Assembly: GCA_016186795.1 (NCBI GenBank)
Contig: JACPKY010000001.1
Location: 62,001-126,000 of the forward strand
Source: Candidatus Gottesmanbacteria bacterium
GTDB taxonomy: Bacteria; Patescibacteria; Microgenomatia; 2-02-FULL-39-11
Direction: 5' to 3'
Length of the DNA stretch: 64,000 bases
The position numbers and the translations under genes were made by a program. Below the pieces are notes generated by a model, which saw nothing but the letters and a program-made list of their open reading frames with translations, did not search any database and had not been told where the DNA came from. Shown here piece after piece: positions 50,256 to 59,150 of this stretch; within the stretch, counting starts at the first letter, position 1, and each line of letters starts with the position of its first letter.

Positions 50256-50762
50256 TCACTGTCCGGTATTGTTGTCCAACTTGAGAAGGACAATGGGAAC
50301 AAAGTCGGTGACAGCAAAGATCATATCCGTTCCCTCGGGCAGTTCTCCGCGGAAGCACTGAATTCCTCCGACCTCATTGAGCGCCTTATTGTACCGAGCC
50401 CATTCGGGAGGACACTCTGTCAATTCGAGATTTAACGGAGTCTCCTCGACAAACTCTATCGCCCGATATCCTATCACAACAGGTACATTTTCCTGATAGT
50501 CATTCGAGGCGACCAAAAAGAATCCCCTTGAGACGAACTCGCTTGTCATTGCGATAATCGTTTGCTGTCCAGTGTAGGAAGTGAATGTCTTCTGACCTTC
50601 TACAGCCGGACCAAAGACGACAAGGAACGTCGCTGTTGGTTCCTTCTGGAAGCGCTTGTCAATAGCGCGGACCGCGTAGCCAGTCCCAAAACTCCCCGCG
50701 ACGATTCCCATCGCGATCAATGCGAACACGACCACCGCCGCAATCTTTGGTAGCGTTTTCAC
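50256..50762 (-). CDS. Anchored hypothetical protein
   Basis: 168 residues from GTG 50762, chosen because GGAGGG lies 7 nt upstream; earlier in-frame ATGs (50801, 50852) have none. Membrane segment about 6-28, then an outer domain with two Cys (TECPPEW and IQCFRG). GC-rich. It precedes the receiver-like gene by about 20 nt, so the two form a pair. TATAAT of an extended -10 promoter lies at 50869-50874 (minus), giving a leader of about 100 nt with a TTATTTCC/GGAAATAA hairpin. Confidence 0.6.
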   Translation of the reverse strand: MKTLPKIAAVVVFALIAMGIVAGSFGTGYAVRAIDKRFQKEPTATFLVVFGPAVEGQKTFTSYTGQQTIIAMTSEFVSRGFFLVASNDYQENVPVVIGYRAIEFVEETPLNLELTECPPEWARYNKALNEVGGIQCFRGELPEGTDMIFAVTDFVPIVLLKLDNNTGQ

Positions 50763-50912
50763 CTCGTAACCCTCCGTTGATCTCTCATCCGTTATTTCCA
50801 TTGGAAATAAAGGCAAAAGATCGTGATTTAAGTCTTGCCACCAGTATCTCAAAGAGCGAGATGGGCCGATTATACCAAATAATCTTAAATATGAAGAATT
50901 GAGGGAATACAG

Positions 50913-51761
50913 TTATTGAAGGAGACTATTCCAGTCTTCCCAAAATTTAGCAATTCCAATAGTGGTTAAATCGTGGGAAATATTGTATTCTTGCCATGGT
51001 TTTCCCAGAGTAATATCCTCTTTGTATGGAATTGGTTTAAGCTTTCCAACGGGATAAACATAGCTTGTATCTGGTATTGTAAATCCACCATCTGCCCACG
51101 TTTTGAAGACTTTAAATGGACAGGTAATAATGTCCGAACCAAGTCTGAGAGCATAGAGGATATGGTCAACTCCTCGAAGGCTTGCTGTTAATACTTCTAC
51201 ATGTCCGTCCCCTGAGGTATACATCTCCAGAATATTTTCCACAACCTGCATCCCATTCTCTCCTCTATCATCAAGTCTACCTACAAAAGGAGAAATAAAA
51301 ACAGGATACTTTGCTCCCTTTGTTGCTTCATAGACTGCGGCTGCTTGTGATTGAGAAAATACCAATGTTATATTAACTGGCATTTCTTTACAGGCAATTT
51401 CTGCTGCGGTAAGTCCTTCTTTCGTGCATGGAAATTTTATCGAGTGGTTGGGTATCCATGTTTTCCTTGCCCGGGCTTGTCTGAGCATTTCATCAGCCTT
51501 TGTTTCTTCCTGAGCAAAAACTTGAATGGATATTGAGCCTTCTGGAATAATTCCGCTCATCTGCCTAACCACTCGTTTGTATTCATCAAGTGCTTGAGTT
51601 TCAGTAAGCTTTGTTCCCCCGGCTTTTGCGGTATAGTTTTTTGCAATAAGAGATGGATTGGTCGTCTGACCATCTAAGAAACCTAGAAGTACTTTGGCCT
51701 GACGAGTTTCTTGAGGAGACCCCCCATCAATAAAAATTTTCGAGCTAATATTTTTTGGCAT
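50913..51761 (-). CDS. tal: Transaldolase
   Basis: 282 residues. IFIDGGSPQETR, GQTTNPSLIAK, and the Schiff-base Lys109 in PNHSIKFPCTKEG. Then NITLVFSQSQAAAVYEA, VFISPFVGRLDDRG and GSDIITCPFKVFKTW. Role: moves dihydroxyacetone units between sugar phosphates. It follows transketolase by 4 nt. Confidence 0.93.
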   Translation of the reverse strand: MPKNISSKIFIDGGSPQETRQAKVLLGFLDGQTTNPSLIAKNYTAKAGGTKLTETQALDEYKRVVRQMSGIIPEGSISIQVFAQEETKADEMLRQARARKTWIPNHSIKFPCTKEGLTAAEIACKEMPVNITLVFSQSQAAAVYEATKGAKYPVFISPFVGRLDDRGENGMQVVENILEMYTSGDGHVEVLTASLRGVDHILYALRLGSDIITCPFKVFKTWADGGFTIPDTSYVYPVGKLKPIPYKEDITLGKPWQEYNISHDLTTIGIAKFWEDWNSLLQ

Positions 51762-51765
51762 AGAT

Positions 51766-53655
51766 TTATTTTACTAACTGTACAGCTTCTCTCACAATCG
51801 ATTTGGCAGATATTCCCTCAAAATCCATAAGTTCATCGGGCTTTCCGCTTCTGGGAAGCTTGGAAACTGCTAGCTTTTTCACCTGAATATTTTCTAAATT
51901 AATAAGCTCATTTAATACCGCATCCCCCAGTCCTCCCTCGTACCAATGATCCTCGACAACGATAACATTTCTTGCTTCTTTTGCAAGTTTCCGAAGGGTT
52001 ACTCCATCAATCGGTTTGACAGAATAACAGTCAACAACAATCGCTTCAATATTTTTCTTGATTAACTCTTCCTGTGCTTTTAACGCTTCAAAAAACGTCA
52101 CACCAGCTCCGATAATAAGTACTTTTTTCTGTTCTTTGTTTTTTGTCTGCCCTGAGCGGAGCCGAAGGGTTTTCTGTTTACTGATTCTATGAATCTTACA
52201 TCCACCTATAGGAAATTTCTCAGATGGAGCATAGATTACCGGCGTTGCCGGCCGTGTTGTTCTCATATATCCCATGTGCGGTGCACGGATCATTTCTCCG
52301 ACAAGCTGAAACGTTGATGTTGCATCCGATGGGTAGACAACAAAACATCCTTGAATGGTTCGAAACATAGAAAGGTCCTCAAGTCCCATCTGCGATGGAC
52401 CATCTTCACCGATAGATACTCCTGCATGAGAACCGCAGATTTTGATATTTGCCCCGGACAAAACTCCCATCCGGATTTGGTCGTACGCTCGTGTTAAAAA
52501 TGCGGCAAAAGTCGATGCGAAGGGAATCTTCCCCATTTTGGATAGCCCTATTGCCGCTCCCATCATGTTCTGTTCGGCTATGTACATTTCAAAGAACCGT
52601 GTTGGAAATTCTGCTTTGAATATTTCTGCAAAGGTTGAATTTTTCACTTCGCCATCCAGTACGACGAGATTTGGTACAATTCTCCCGTAGAACGCCAAAG
52701 CCTCTCCGTAGGCTTTGCGTGTTGCGACTTTATCACCGAGTTTGTAGGGAGCTTTGATATTTGATCCGCCAACTAGCGGATGATATTTGATATTTGCTGC
52801 AGGCGGTTTCTTAACACTAATTTTCAAATCTGTATCAATGTCTCCTAATTCTTTAATAGCCTGTTCATATTGATCTTGCGGCAACGGCTTTCCATGCCAA
52901 CCAAGTTTATCTTCAAGAAACGAAACTCCCTTCCCCTTAATCGTTTTTGCGATAATCATGTATGGACCGGTTGTTCTCCCAATCTGCTCATATGCTTTCT
53001 CAATCTGCCGAAAGTCATGGCCATCAATGATTTTCGTTGCCCACCCAAAACTTTCGACTCGTTTCTGGTAAGTCGATAGATCATATTCAAGCATTGTTGC
53101 CTCACTTTGACCCAGGCGGTTCACATCCAAAATTGCTGTAAGATTATTCAGTTTGTATTTTCCAGAAAGTGCAAGAGCTTCCCAGACAGATCCTTCGGCC
53201 ATTTCCCCATCGCCTAAAAGGACGACTGTCATATAGTCGGATTTATCCAAATACTTTCCATTGAGCGCACACCCAACGCCAATCGATAACCCTTGGCCTA
53301 AAGAGCCCGTTGCAGCCTCTGCATAGGGAAAACGAAACGTCGGATGCCCTTCAAGATTACTTGTAAAAGTCCGGTAGGAATGCACATCTTCCTCTTTTAG
53401 AACATCTGCAAGCATAAAAAGGGCATAATACAGGGGCGATGCATGGCCTTTACTAAATATTAATCTGTCATTGGTGGGATTTTTCGGATTTTTAAAATCA
53501 TAGCGGAAGTATTTTGAAAAAAAAACACTCATAAGATCTGTTGCAGAAAGTGATGAAGTGGGATGGCCAGATGCTGCCAAAGTTGACATCTGAAGAATCA
53601 AATATCGAATCTTTTTGGAAATTTTTTCAAAATCAGGGTTTGGTGAGATCTGCAT
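51766..53655 (-). CDS. tkt: Transketolase
   Basis: 629 residues, full length. ThDP site: IFSKGHASPLYYAL (His71), LGDGEMAEGSVWEA and DVNRLGQSE. Central domain with MYIAEQNMMGAAIGLSKMG and AGVSIGEDGPSQMGLEDL. C-terminal domain VVEDHWYEGGLGDAV. A short insertion KQKTLRLRSGQTKN (about residue 495) sits between the middle and C-terminal domains and comes from an interspersed repeat. Role: two-carbon ketol transfer in the pentose phosphate pathway. Confidence 0.96.
   Translation of the reverse strand: MQISPNPDFEKISKKIRYLILQMSTLAASGHPTSSLSATDLMSVFFSKYFRYDFKNPKNPTNDRLIFSKGHASPLYYALFMLADVLKEEDVHSYRTFTSNLEGHPTFRFPYAEAATGSLGQGLSIGVGCALNGKYLDKSDYMTVVLLGDGEMAEGSVWEALALSGKYKLNNLTAILDVNRLGQSEATMLEYDLSTYQKRVESFGWATKIIDGHDFRQIEKAYEQIGRTTGPYMIIAKTIKGKGVSFLEDKLGWHGKPLPQDQYEQAIKELGDIDTDLKISVKKPPAANIKYHPLVGGSNIKAPYKLGDKVATRKAYGEALAFYGRIVPNLVVLDGEVKNSTFAEIFKAEFPTRFFEMYIAEQNMMGAAIGLSKMGKIPFASTFAAFLTRAYDQIRMGVLSGANIKICGSHAGVSIGEDGPSQMGLEDLSMFRTIQGCFVVYPSDATSTFQLVGEMIRAPHMGYMRTTRPATPVIYAPSEKFPIGGCKIHRISKQKTLRLRSGQTKNKEQKKVLIIGAGVTFFEALKAQEELIKKNIEAIVVDCYSVKPIDGVTLRKLAKEARNVIVVEDHWYEGGLGDAVLNELINLENIQVKKLAVSKLPRSGKPDELMDFEGISAKSIVREAVQLVK
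52149..52172. repeat. Interspersed repeat inside tkt
   Basis: CCCTGAGCGGAGCCGAAGG reads on the minus strand as the coding text for LRLRSGQ. This peptide is absent from ordinary transketolases. Confidence 0.75.
52765..52780. repeat. 16-bp palindromic repeat, copy 3, inside tkt
   Basis: TCCGCCAACTAGCGGA, in frame, in the stretch encoding HPLVGGSN between the first two tkt domains. It is flanked by the repeated text GATATTTGA. Confidence 0.7.
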
Positions 53656-53697
53656 GGATGTTAATGGTTGTTATTGTAACGCAGACGATGCCTTTTC

Positions 53698-54366
53698 TCA
53701 AGACTGAGGAGGGGGTTTGTCGGGATTTCGAAGTGAAGAATCTGCTTGCCCAAGTATCTGAATAGCCTTGGAAACATCTGGGGAAGAAAAAATATATGAA
53801 TTGGCATTGATTCGTGTTGCACCAGAAGATAGTACTTTTTTTGCATTCTCCGGATTCATCGCCCCATCAACAGTAATTGGTATATCCATATCAATTTCCC
53901 GAATTTTTTTTATTTTTTCAACCGTATCCTCTCTATAAGGCCGTCCAGAGAATCCGGCATCAATTGCCATAACTAAAACACCATCTAAATGGATAATAAA
54001 CTTATGAATTTTCTCAAAATCAGTCGGGCCATCAATTGCCAGACCTACCTCAACGCCAAGTTTATATGCTTGTTCAATGTACTCATCGACATAGTCACCT
54101 TCAACATGGGCATAAAAGCGCTTAAACCCAACTTTTGCAAAATTCTCCAAGTACCTGAGTGGATCTTTCACCATCATGTGTAGTTCAAGCTTTGCAGGAG
54201 TTTTGAGTGCAGCAAATGCTTGAGAATCAGTAAACGTTTCGTTGGGAACAAGGGTTCCATCTGCTATATCAATCTGAATCCACGAAACAAATTTTTCAAC
54301 TAGATGGATCTTTTTTTCTATTTCTCCAAAATCTTTCTCGAGGATGGCAGGAATGACTTCAACCAT
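53698..54366 (-). CDS. rpe: Ribulose-phosphate 3-epimerase-like protein
   Basis: 222 residues, TIM barrel. ELHMMVKDP, LVMAIDAGFSGRPY and PITVDGAMNPENA match RPE. However, the first metal pair, His-x-Asp in E. coli (HFD), is Gln-x-Asp here (WIQIDIADG), so one metal ligand is changed. The second His (LHMMV) and the Asp in VDG are kept. Expected role: interconversion of ribulose-5-P and xylulose-5-P. It overlaps rpiB by 8 nt. Confidence 0.8.
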   Translation of the reverse strand: MVEVIPAILEKDFGEIEKKIHLVEKFVSWIQIDIADGTLVPNETFTDSQAFAALKTPAKLELHMMVKDPLRYLENFAKVGFKRFYAHVEGDYVDEYIEQAYKLGVEVGLAIDGPTDFEKIHKFIIHLDGVLVMAIDAGFSGRPYREDTVEKIKKIREIDMDIPITVDGAMNPENAKKVLSSGATRINANSYIFSSPDVSKAIQILGQADSSLRNPDKPPPQS

Positions 54367-54832
54367 ATTCTTCTATCTGCTTCAGCCTTCTCACATGCCG
54401 TTCTTCTCCGGAAAATTCCGTATCAAGCCATGTTTTAAGAATCTTTTTTGCTTCATGCTCTTCCAGCCAATCGCCTGATAACGCAAGAATATTCACGTCA
54501 TTATGTTCTCGACAGTGCCTTGCGGAGCGAACATCAAATGCAAGCGCAGCTCGTGCGCCGGAAACTTTGTTTGCCGCAACCACCATTCCTGCAGCAGATC
54601 TACAGCACAAAATCCCTTTTGATCTGTCTTTCCAGTGGTAGGGGAAACGAATTCCTTTCTTTTCGTCAAGACTCACTTTCTGCCCAACAAGAAAGGCAAA
54701 TTGGGGATAATCATCTTCTTTGTCATACATGGCATTTCCCACATCCTCAACACTATACCCCCAGGTTTTTAACCATCCCTTTATTTTTTCTTTAAGATCA
54801 AAACCTCCGTGATCACTCCCTATGTAAATCAT
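54359..54832 (-). CDS. rpiB: Ribose-5-phosphate isomerase B-like
   Basis: 157 residues. IYIGSDHGGFDLKEKIKGWL, then ILCCRSAAGMVVAANKVSGARAALAFDVRSARHCREHNDVNILALSGDWL, with the catalytic Cys in the CCRSAAGM loop and the RHCREHNDVN motif. Role: ribulose-5-P to ribose-5-P. An insertion (about 52-72, LDEKKGIRFPYHWKD) enlarges a loop. It overlaps gnd by 4 nt and rpe by 8 nt. Confidence 0.92.
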   Translation of the reverse strand: MIYIGSDHGGFDLKEKIKGWLKTWGYSVEDVGNAMYDKEDDYPQFAFLVGQKVSLDEKKGIRFPYHWKDRSKGILCCRSAAGMVVAANKVSGARAALAFDVRSARHCREHNDVNILALSGDWLEEHEAKKILKTWLDTEFSGEERHVRRLKQIEEYG

Positions 54833-55764
54833 TTATGTCCTCCGAATTCAAATCTTAACGCCTGTACGATTTTACCAGAAAATGTCGGCTTCTCAACTGA
54901 TTTTTTCCTAGCCGCAAGTGATGTTTTTATCACAGGAACCTCAACCTTCAACCTACGGGCAGTCCGTACAGCCCACTCTCCAGTTGTTCCACCTCCTACC
55001 ATCCCTGAAACATTTGCAAGTCCTGGATCATTGGCCAAGGCGCGATTCAAAAGTTCCATGAGGAATCCACGGACAATACTTCCATGACTCCAATTGTGTG
55101 CCACCCGCTTTAGATCGATTGGAAAAGGAGATTTCGCCAAAAGTTCAAATCCCTCGCCAATTGCTTCAAGCATGCCATATTCAACCCCGTTATGGACCAT
55201 TTTCACAAAGTGGCCTGACCCAGATGGACCAAAATACTCAAATCCGCTGGGTGTAGCAATTGTTGAGAAAAAATCTTTGAGCTGAATAAAAATTTCCTCA
55301 TCTCCCCCAATCATCAGACAGGCGCCATCTCTTGCTCCTTCAAGACCGCCGCTTGTACCAATATCGAGAAAGTGGATTCCCTTTTTCTTCAACTGATCGT
55401 GCCGCTTCATTGAATCTTTATAGAAAGAATTACCTCCATCAATAAGAATATCTCCAACTTTCAGCTTTGCTTTCAGAAGTCCGCGAATGAGGCTCTCGAC
55501 AGGATTACCATGTTCAACCATTATCCAGATGATACGAGGTGGAGAAACGTTCTTTATAAGCTGTTCTAAATTGTAGGAGGGAGTAAGATTTCCGTACGGA
55601 GAGGGTGGAAACGGATTTTTCTGCAAAGTCTTCTCAAAGTCTTGTAAAAGCTCTTGGGTCTTTTCTGGGCTTCGATTGAAAACAACAACGTCAACACCTT
55701 TTTCCAGAAGATGCAATACCATGGCCCTCCCCATTCTTCCCAAACCAATAAACCCAAGTTTCAT
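54829..55764 (-). CDS. gnd: 6-phosphogluconate dehydrogenase, short form
   Basis: 311 residues, the shorter NAD-type subfamily rather than the classic form of about 470. GFIGLGRMGRAMVLHLLEKG (nucleotide loop), WIMVEHG, DIGTSGGLEGARDGACLMIGG and GSGHFVKMVHNGVEYGM with the catalytic Lys and Asn. Role: oxidative decarboxylation of 6-phosphogluconate to ribulose-5-P. Confidence 0.95.
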   Translation of the reverse strand: MKLGFIGLGRMGRAMVLHLLEKGVDVVVFNRSPEKTQELLQDFEKTLQKNPFPPSPYGNLTPSYNLEQLIKNVSPPRIIWIMVEHGNPVESLIRGLLKAKLKVGDILIDGGNSFYKDSMKRHDQLKKKGIHFLDIGTSGGLEGARDGACLMIGGDEEIFIQLKDFFSTIATPSGFEYFGPSGSGHFVKMVHNGVEYGMLEAIGEGFELLAKSPFPIDLKRVAHNWSHGSIVRGFLMELLNRALANDPGLANVSGMVGGGTTGEWAVRTARRLKVEVPVIKTSLAARKKSVEKPTFSGKIVQALRFEFGGHK

Positions 55765-55821
55765 GTTTTCATTATATTCTACTTTCTTTGCGTACTCAAA
55801 GAAATAGATAATAATGTATAT

Positions 55822-56526
55822 ATGGATAATATTTGGCTAAGCCAAATTATAAGAAATCTAGAACTATTTGAACGTGATTTTGTAATCGCTTGCCAAAAGG
55901 CTGGGAGGAAAAAAGAAGATGTACAGATTCTCTACGCCACAAAATATCTTCAACCCCACGAATTTTTGGAATTTGTAAACTTTCTTCACGATACAAAGCG
56001 CCCGATCATCATCGGAGAAAATCGCATACAGGATGGAAAGAAGAAGTTAGACTTTGTTAAAAATCAAAAGCCAATACTTTTCAAGTACATTACTCCAATA
56101 TCTATTGGGACTCTTCAAACGAACAAAATAAATACCGCACTGACCTACTTTTCAGAAATTCACTCGGTCGATTCTCTTGACCTCGCTGTGGACTTGAACA
56201 ATCGTCTCGCAAGATCGGGAAAAACCCTTGCTGTGTATATAGAAGTCAATGCGTCAGGAGAACAAGCAAAGCATGGATTGACTCCTTCTGAATTTCCACG
56301 CGTGTATACTACAATTCAACAATTGAAATATATTCATGTAAAAGGACTTATGACAATGGCACCATTAACAGAGAATGTAAAAACTATTCATAATGTCTTC
56401 AGGAAAGCAAGAACCTTGGCCAACACATATGGTCTTCTCACGTCTATGGGCATGAGTCATGATTGGAAAATAGCGCTCGAAGAAGGAAGCGTTATGATAA
56501 GAATTGGTTCAGCAATTTTTTCATAA
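55822..56526 (+). CDS. yggS: YggS-family PLP-binding protein
   Basis: 234 residues from ATG 55822. VQILYATKYLQPHEF carries PLP-binding Lys41; then IIIGENRIQDGKKK, EIHSVDSLDLA, YIEVNASGEQAKHGLTPSE and SMGMSHDWKIALEEGSVMIRIGSAIF. Role: PLP homeostasis. It lies on the opposite strand inside the pentose phosphate block. Its 3' end overlaps zwf by 6 nt, and a GATAAT box immediately upstream suggests a leaderless mRNA. Confidence 0.93.
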   Translation: MDNIWLSQIIRNLELFERDFVIACQKAGRKKEDVQILYATKYLQPHEFLEFVNFLHDTKRPIIIGENRIQDGKKKLDFVKNQKPILFKYITPISIGTLQTNKINTALTYFSEIHSVDSLDLAVDLNNRLARSGKTLAVYIEVNASGEQAKHGLTPSEFPRVYTTIQQLKYIHVKGLMTMAPLTENVKTIHNVFRKARTLANTYGLLTSMGMSHDWKIALEEGSVMIRIGSAIFS

Positions 56527-57990
56527 CCACGTTCTCCCGTCCTTTTCTAAAAGACGCTTTGCTTCATCTGGACCCCAACTTCCAGGAATATAGATTGGAA
56601 GAGGATACGTCTCATTTTTCTCCCAAACATGCAATATTCTCGTGATAAACTCCCAACTTGCAGCTAACTCATCACTTCTATTAAATAACATCTGATCTGC
56701 TTGAAACGCCGAGAGTAATACTCGTTCATAGGCTTCTATTGGCTTTCTGCCGACAAAGGACTGCTCATAGTGCATCTCTAAATCAGCCGGTTTCATGACA
56801 AATTTATGCTGTGGCTCTTTGGTAATAAAACGGATTCGAATTCCCTCTTTGGGGCTTATACAAAAAGTAAGAACATTCCCCTCCTCCGGACATCCGTATT
56901 CTTTAAAGAGGATATGACATGTCTGTTTAAATACTATTGAGATTTCTACCCTATCCTCCTTCATTCGCTTACCGCTTCGTAAGTACCAAGGTACTCCTTG
57001 CCAACGGGCAGAATCTGAAAAGACTTTCATTGCAACAAACGTCTCTGTTTTGGATAATCGATCGACACCTTTTTCCTCTCTATATGGACCATATTGGCCG
57101 CGGATAACGTGAGAGTTTACCTCACTTTCTTTCAAACACCGAAGCGATTTTATTGCCGAAGTACGAGCGTCACGCACACTATCACCTGAGAAACTCTTTG
57201 GCTGTTCCATAGCAATAAGAGCAAACATTTCAAGTACATGATTTTGCATTACATCCCGAAGAGCTCCAAGTCCATCGTAGAGCTTACCCCTTCCATCAAC
57301 TCCACCGGCCTCAGCCATGGTAATTTGGATATGATCAACATATTCCTTATTCCAAATCGGCTCAAAGATACTGTTAGCAAATCTAAATGTAATAATGTTT
57401 TGGATTACCTCTTTGCCAAGATAATGATCAATTCTATAAATTTGTTTTTCTTCAAACGTAGCTGCCAGCTTCTCTTCAAGTAACTTTGCCTGGTCTATAT
57501 CTTTTCCAAAGGGTTTCTCAATAAGAATTCTTGTCCAACGGTTACTACCCTGTCCACAACCTTCTGCAAGTTTTGTTTTTTCAAGCTTTGTCAAAATTGT
57601 TGAATAATTTTGCGGGGGAGTTGCCAAATAAAAAAAACGACTAATACACGCGCCCATTTGTTTATCAAATGAGGAAAGAAGTTCTATAAGCTTTCCATAT
57701 GGGCTATCATCTTCAAAAAGACCCTCTTGATAAAAGAGATTTTTAGAAAGTTTATTCCAGACTGATCCATCGACATTTTTTGTCAGTCTCTGTTTATCCA
57801 AGGATACTCTGATCATTTTCCGGAACTCCTCATGTGACATTGGACGACGGGAAAAACCAACGATGAGAAACGCCTCAGGAAGGATCTTTTGTGAAAGTAA
57901 ACTCAAAAGAGCCGGTATAAGTTTTCTTTGCATCAAATCCCCTGTTGCGCCAAAAATGACCATGACGAAAGGAGAAATTGTAGGATTCAT
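56521..57990 (-). CDS. zwf: Glucose-6-phosphate 1-dehydrogenase
   Basis: 489 residues from ATG 57990. VMVIFGATGDLMQRKLIPAL (NADP loop), RIDHYLGKEVIQNI (substrate site), EKPFGKD, then WQGVPWYLRSGKRM and YERVLLSAFQADQMLFNRSDE. Role: first step of the oxidative pentose phosphate pathway. Confidence 0.97.
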   Translation of the reverse strand: MNPTISPFVMVIFGATGDLMQRKLIPALLSLLSQKILPEAFLIVGFSRRPMSHEEFRKMIRVSLDKQRLTKNVDGSVWNKLSKNLFYQEGLFEDDSPYGKLIELLSSFDKQMGACISRFFYLATPPQNYSTILTKLEKTKLAEGCGQGSNRWTRILIEKPFGKDIDQAKLLEEKLAATFEEKQIYRIDHYLGKEVIQNIITFRFANSIFEPIWNKEYVDHIQITMAEAGGVDGRGKLYDGLGALRDVMQNHVLEMFALIAMEQPKSFSGDSVRDARTSAIKSLRCLKESEVNSHVIRGQYGPYREEKGVDRLSKTETFVAMKVFSDSARWQGVPWYLRSGKRMKEDRVEISIVFKQTCHILFKEYGCPEEGNVLTFCISPKEGIRIRFITKEPQHKFVMKPADLEMHYEQSFVGRKPIEAYERVLLSAFQADQMLFNRSDELAASWEFITRILHVWEKNETYPLPIYIPGSWGPDEAKRLLEKDGRTWL

Positions 57991-57997
57991 AGCCGCT

Positions 57998-58384
57998 TTA
58001 TTTTTCTTTCTTATGATGCGAACTGCCAATTGCACTCAGAATTAATGCAAGAAACAGAAAACCCCACCCTGCAATATAGAAAAGTATAGGAAAAAGGTCA
58101 GACAGAATAAGGTTGACGATCCGTTGAAGTTTGAAATGAGGTTGAACCGTAATGAGAGATCGTAATGTCTGTTCCCGAAGACCAGTTATAATATGTTTGT
58201 CGTACTCATAGGAGAAAAGAAGGATAGCAAATGCCAGAAGAATGAAAGTTGAGACCCGTGATGGTCGATAAAGAGAGAGACTAATTCCAAGAATAATCCC
58301 CATGAAGTAGGCAAATGCTTCATAGTTGTGGGAAAAAAGAAGATACACTGTTACTATGATATTCTGTTGAAGATCCGGAGCCAT
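57998..58384 (-). CDS. Membrane protein of unknown function
   Basis: 128 residues with about four hydrophobic helices (AYFMGIILGISLSLY, STFILLAFAILLFSY, LFPILFYIAGWGFLFLALI) and a basic HHKKEK tail. It lies between pgl and zwf, 7 nt from the zwf start, so it is in the same operon. No family recognised. Confidence 0.7.
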   Translation of the reverse strand: MAPDLQQNIIVTVYLLFSHNYEAFAYFMGIILGISLSLYRPSRVSTFILLAFAILLFSYEYDKHIITGLREQTLRSLITVQPHFKLQRIVNLILSDLFPILFYIAGWGFLFLALILSAIGSSHHKKEK

Positions 58385-58396
58385 TCTCTTATTCTA

Positions 58397-59146
58397 CTAG
58401 ATTTGAACATCAGTAAAAAGGTGAACATACTTTATTTCATCTAAGATTATTGCTGGAAAAATACCAAGGTTTTTCCTATTGTGATAGTCCTGTAACTTTT
58501 TTAAAATGGATCTTTTCTTCTCACCAACAACATAAACAACAGCCACATCCATCAATCGAAGAGCTTTCGGAGTTAAAGTAATCCTTTGAGGAAATTGTCC
58601 TGTGTTTCTATAACCTACAACGAGGTGATCTATGTTCCATTTCTGTCCGTACCCAGGCAAGAGTCCAGCGGTATGGCCATCCTTCCCCATCCCTAGAAGA
58701 GCAATTTTATAAAAATCTTCCGAAAATAATTGCTTTATTTCTTTTTCGTATCCTTGTGCCGAAATCCCGAGCGTCCCTTTTTGAGAAACTAGATGTACCG
58801 GAATATTTTTCCCTTTGCAAACGTTCCAAAGTCCAGTTTTGCCTATCTCAATAGCATTAATAGAGCTTGTGTTCTTTTGTCCTCTGTTTACTGTTATCTG
58901 TTTACTGTTATCTGTTTTCTGAGATGGCTGGAATCGTTCATCAACTTGCGCAAGAGCAAGATGGGTATGTCTCACTTGTTTAAGATAAATGCCGAATTGG
59001 ACATAAACATCTACCAAACTTCCTCCGGATAAAAAGAGGGAAACTCCTTTGTTTAAATTCCTCTGGAGCTGAGATAAAATGAAAACCACTAAATTTTCAA
59101 TAGTTTTCTCTCTGGATACAAAAGTATGGACTAAAACACTCTCCAT
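58397..59146 (-). CDS. pgl: 6-phosphogluconolactonase
   Basis: 249 residues from ATG 59146. SLFLSGGSLVDVY (substrate loop), LALAQVDERFQP, and ALLGMGKDGHTAGLLPG (active site with His). VGYRNTGQFPQRITLTPKAL resembles the conserved GxPKPxxRIT segment. A Gln/Asn-rich insertion (about 78-98) just after DERFQP is encoded by a tandem repeat. Role: hydrolysis of 6-phosphogluconolactone. It lies 4 nt from the upstream CoA enzyme gene. Confidence 0.9.
   Translation of the reverse strand: MESVLVHTFVSREKTIENLVVFILSQLQRNLNKGVSLFLSGGSLVDVYVQFGIYLKQVRHTHLALAQVDERFQPSQKTDNSKQITVNRGQKNTSSINAIEIGKTGLWNVCKGKNIPVHLVSQKGTLGISAQGYEKEIKQLFSEDFYKIALLGMGKDGHTAGLLPGYGQKWNIDHLVVGYRNTGQFPQRITLTPKALRLMDVAVVYVVGEKKRSILKKLQDYHNRKNLGIFPAIILDEIKYVHLFTDVQI
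58883..58920. repeat. Tandem repeat inside pgl
   Basis: CTGTTTACTGTTAT occurs twice in a row and then begins a third time. On the coding strand it encodes DNSKQITVNR-like text in a surface loop after the DERF motif. Confidence 0.7.
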
Positions 59147-59150
59147 TGAT

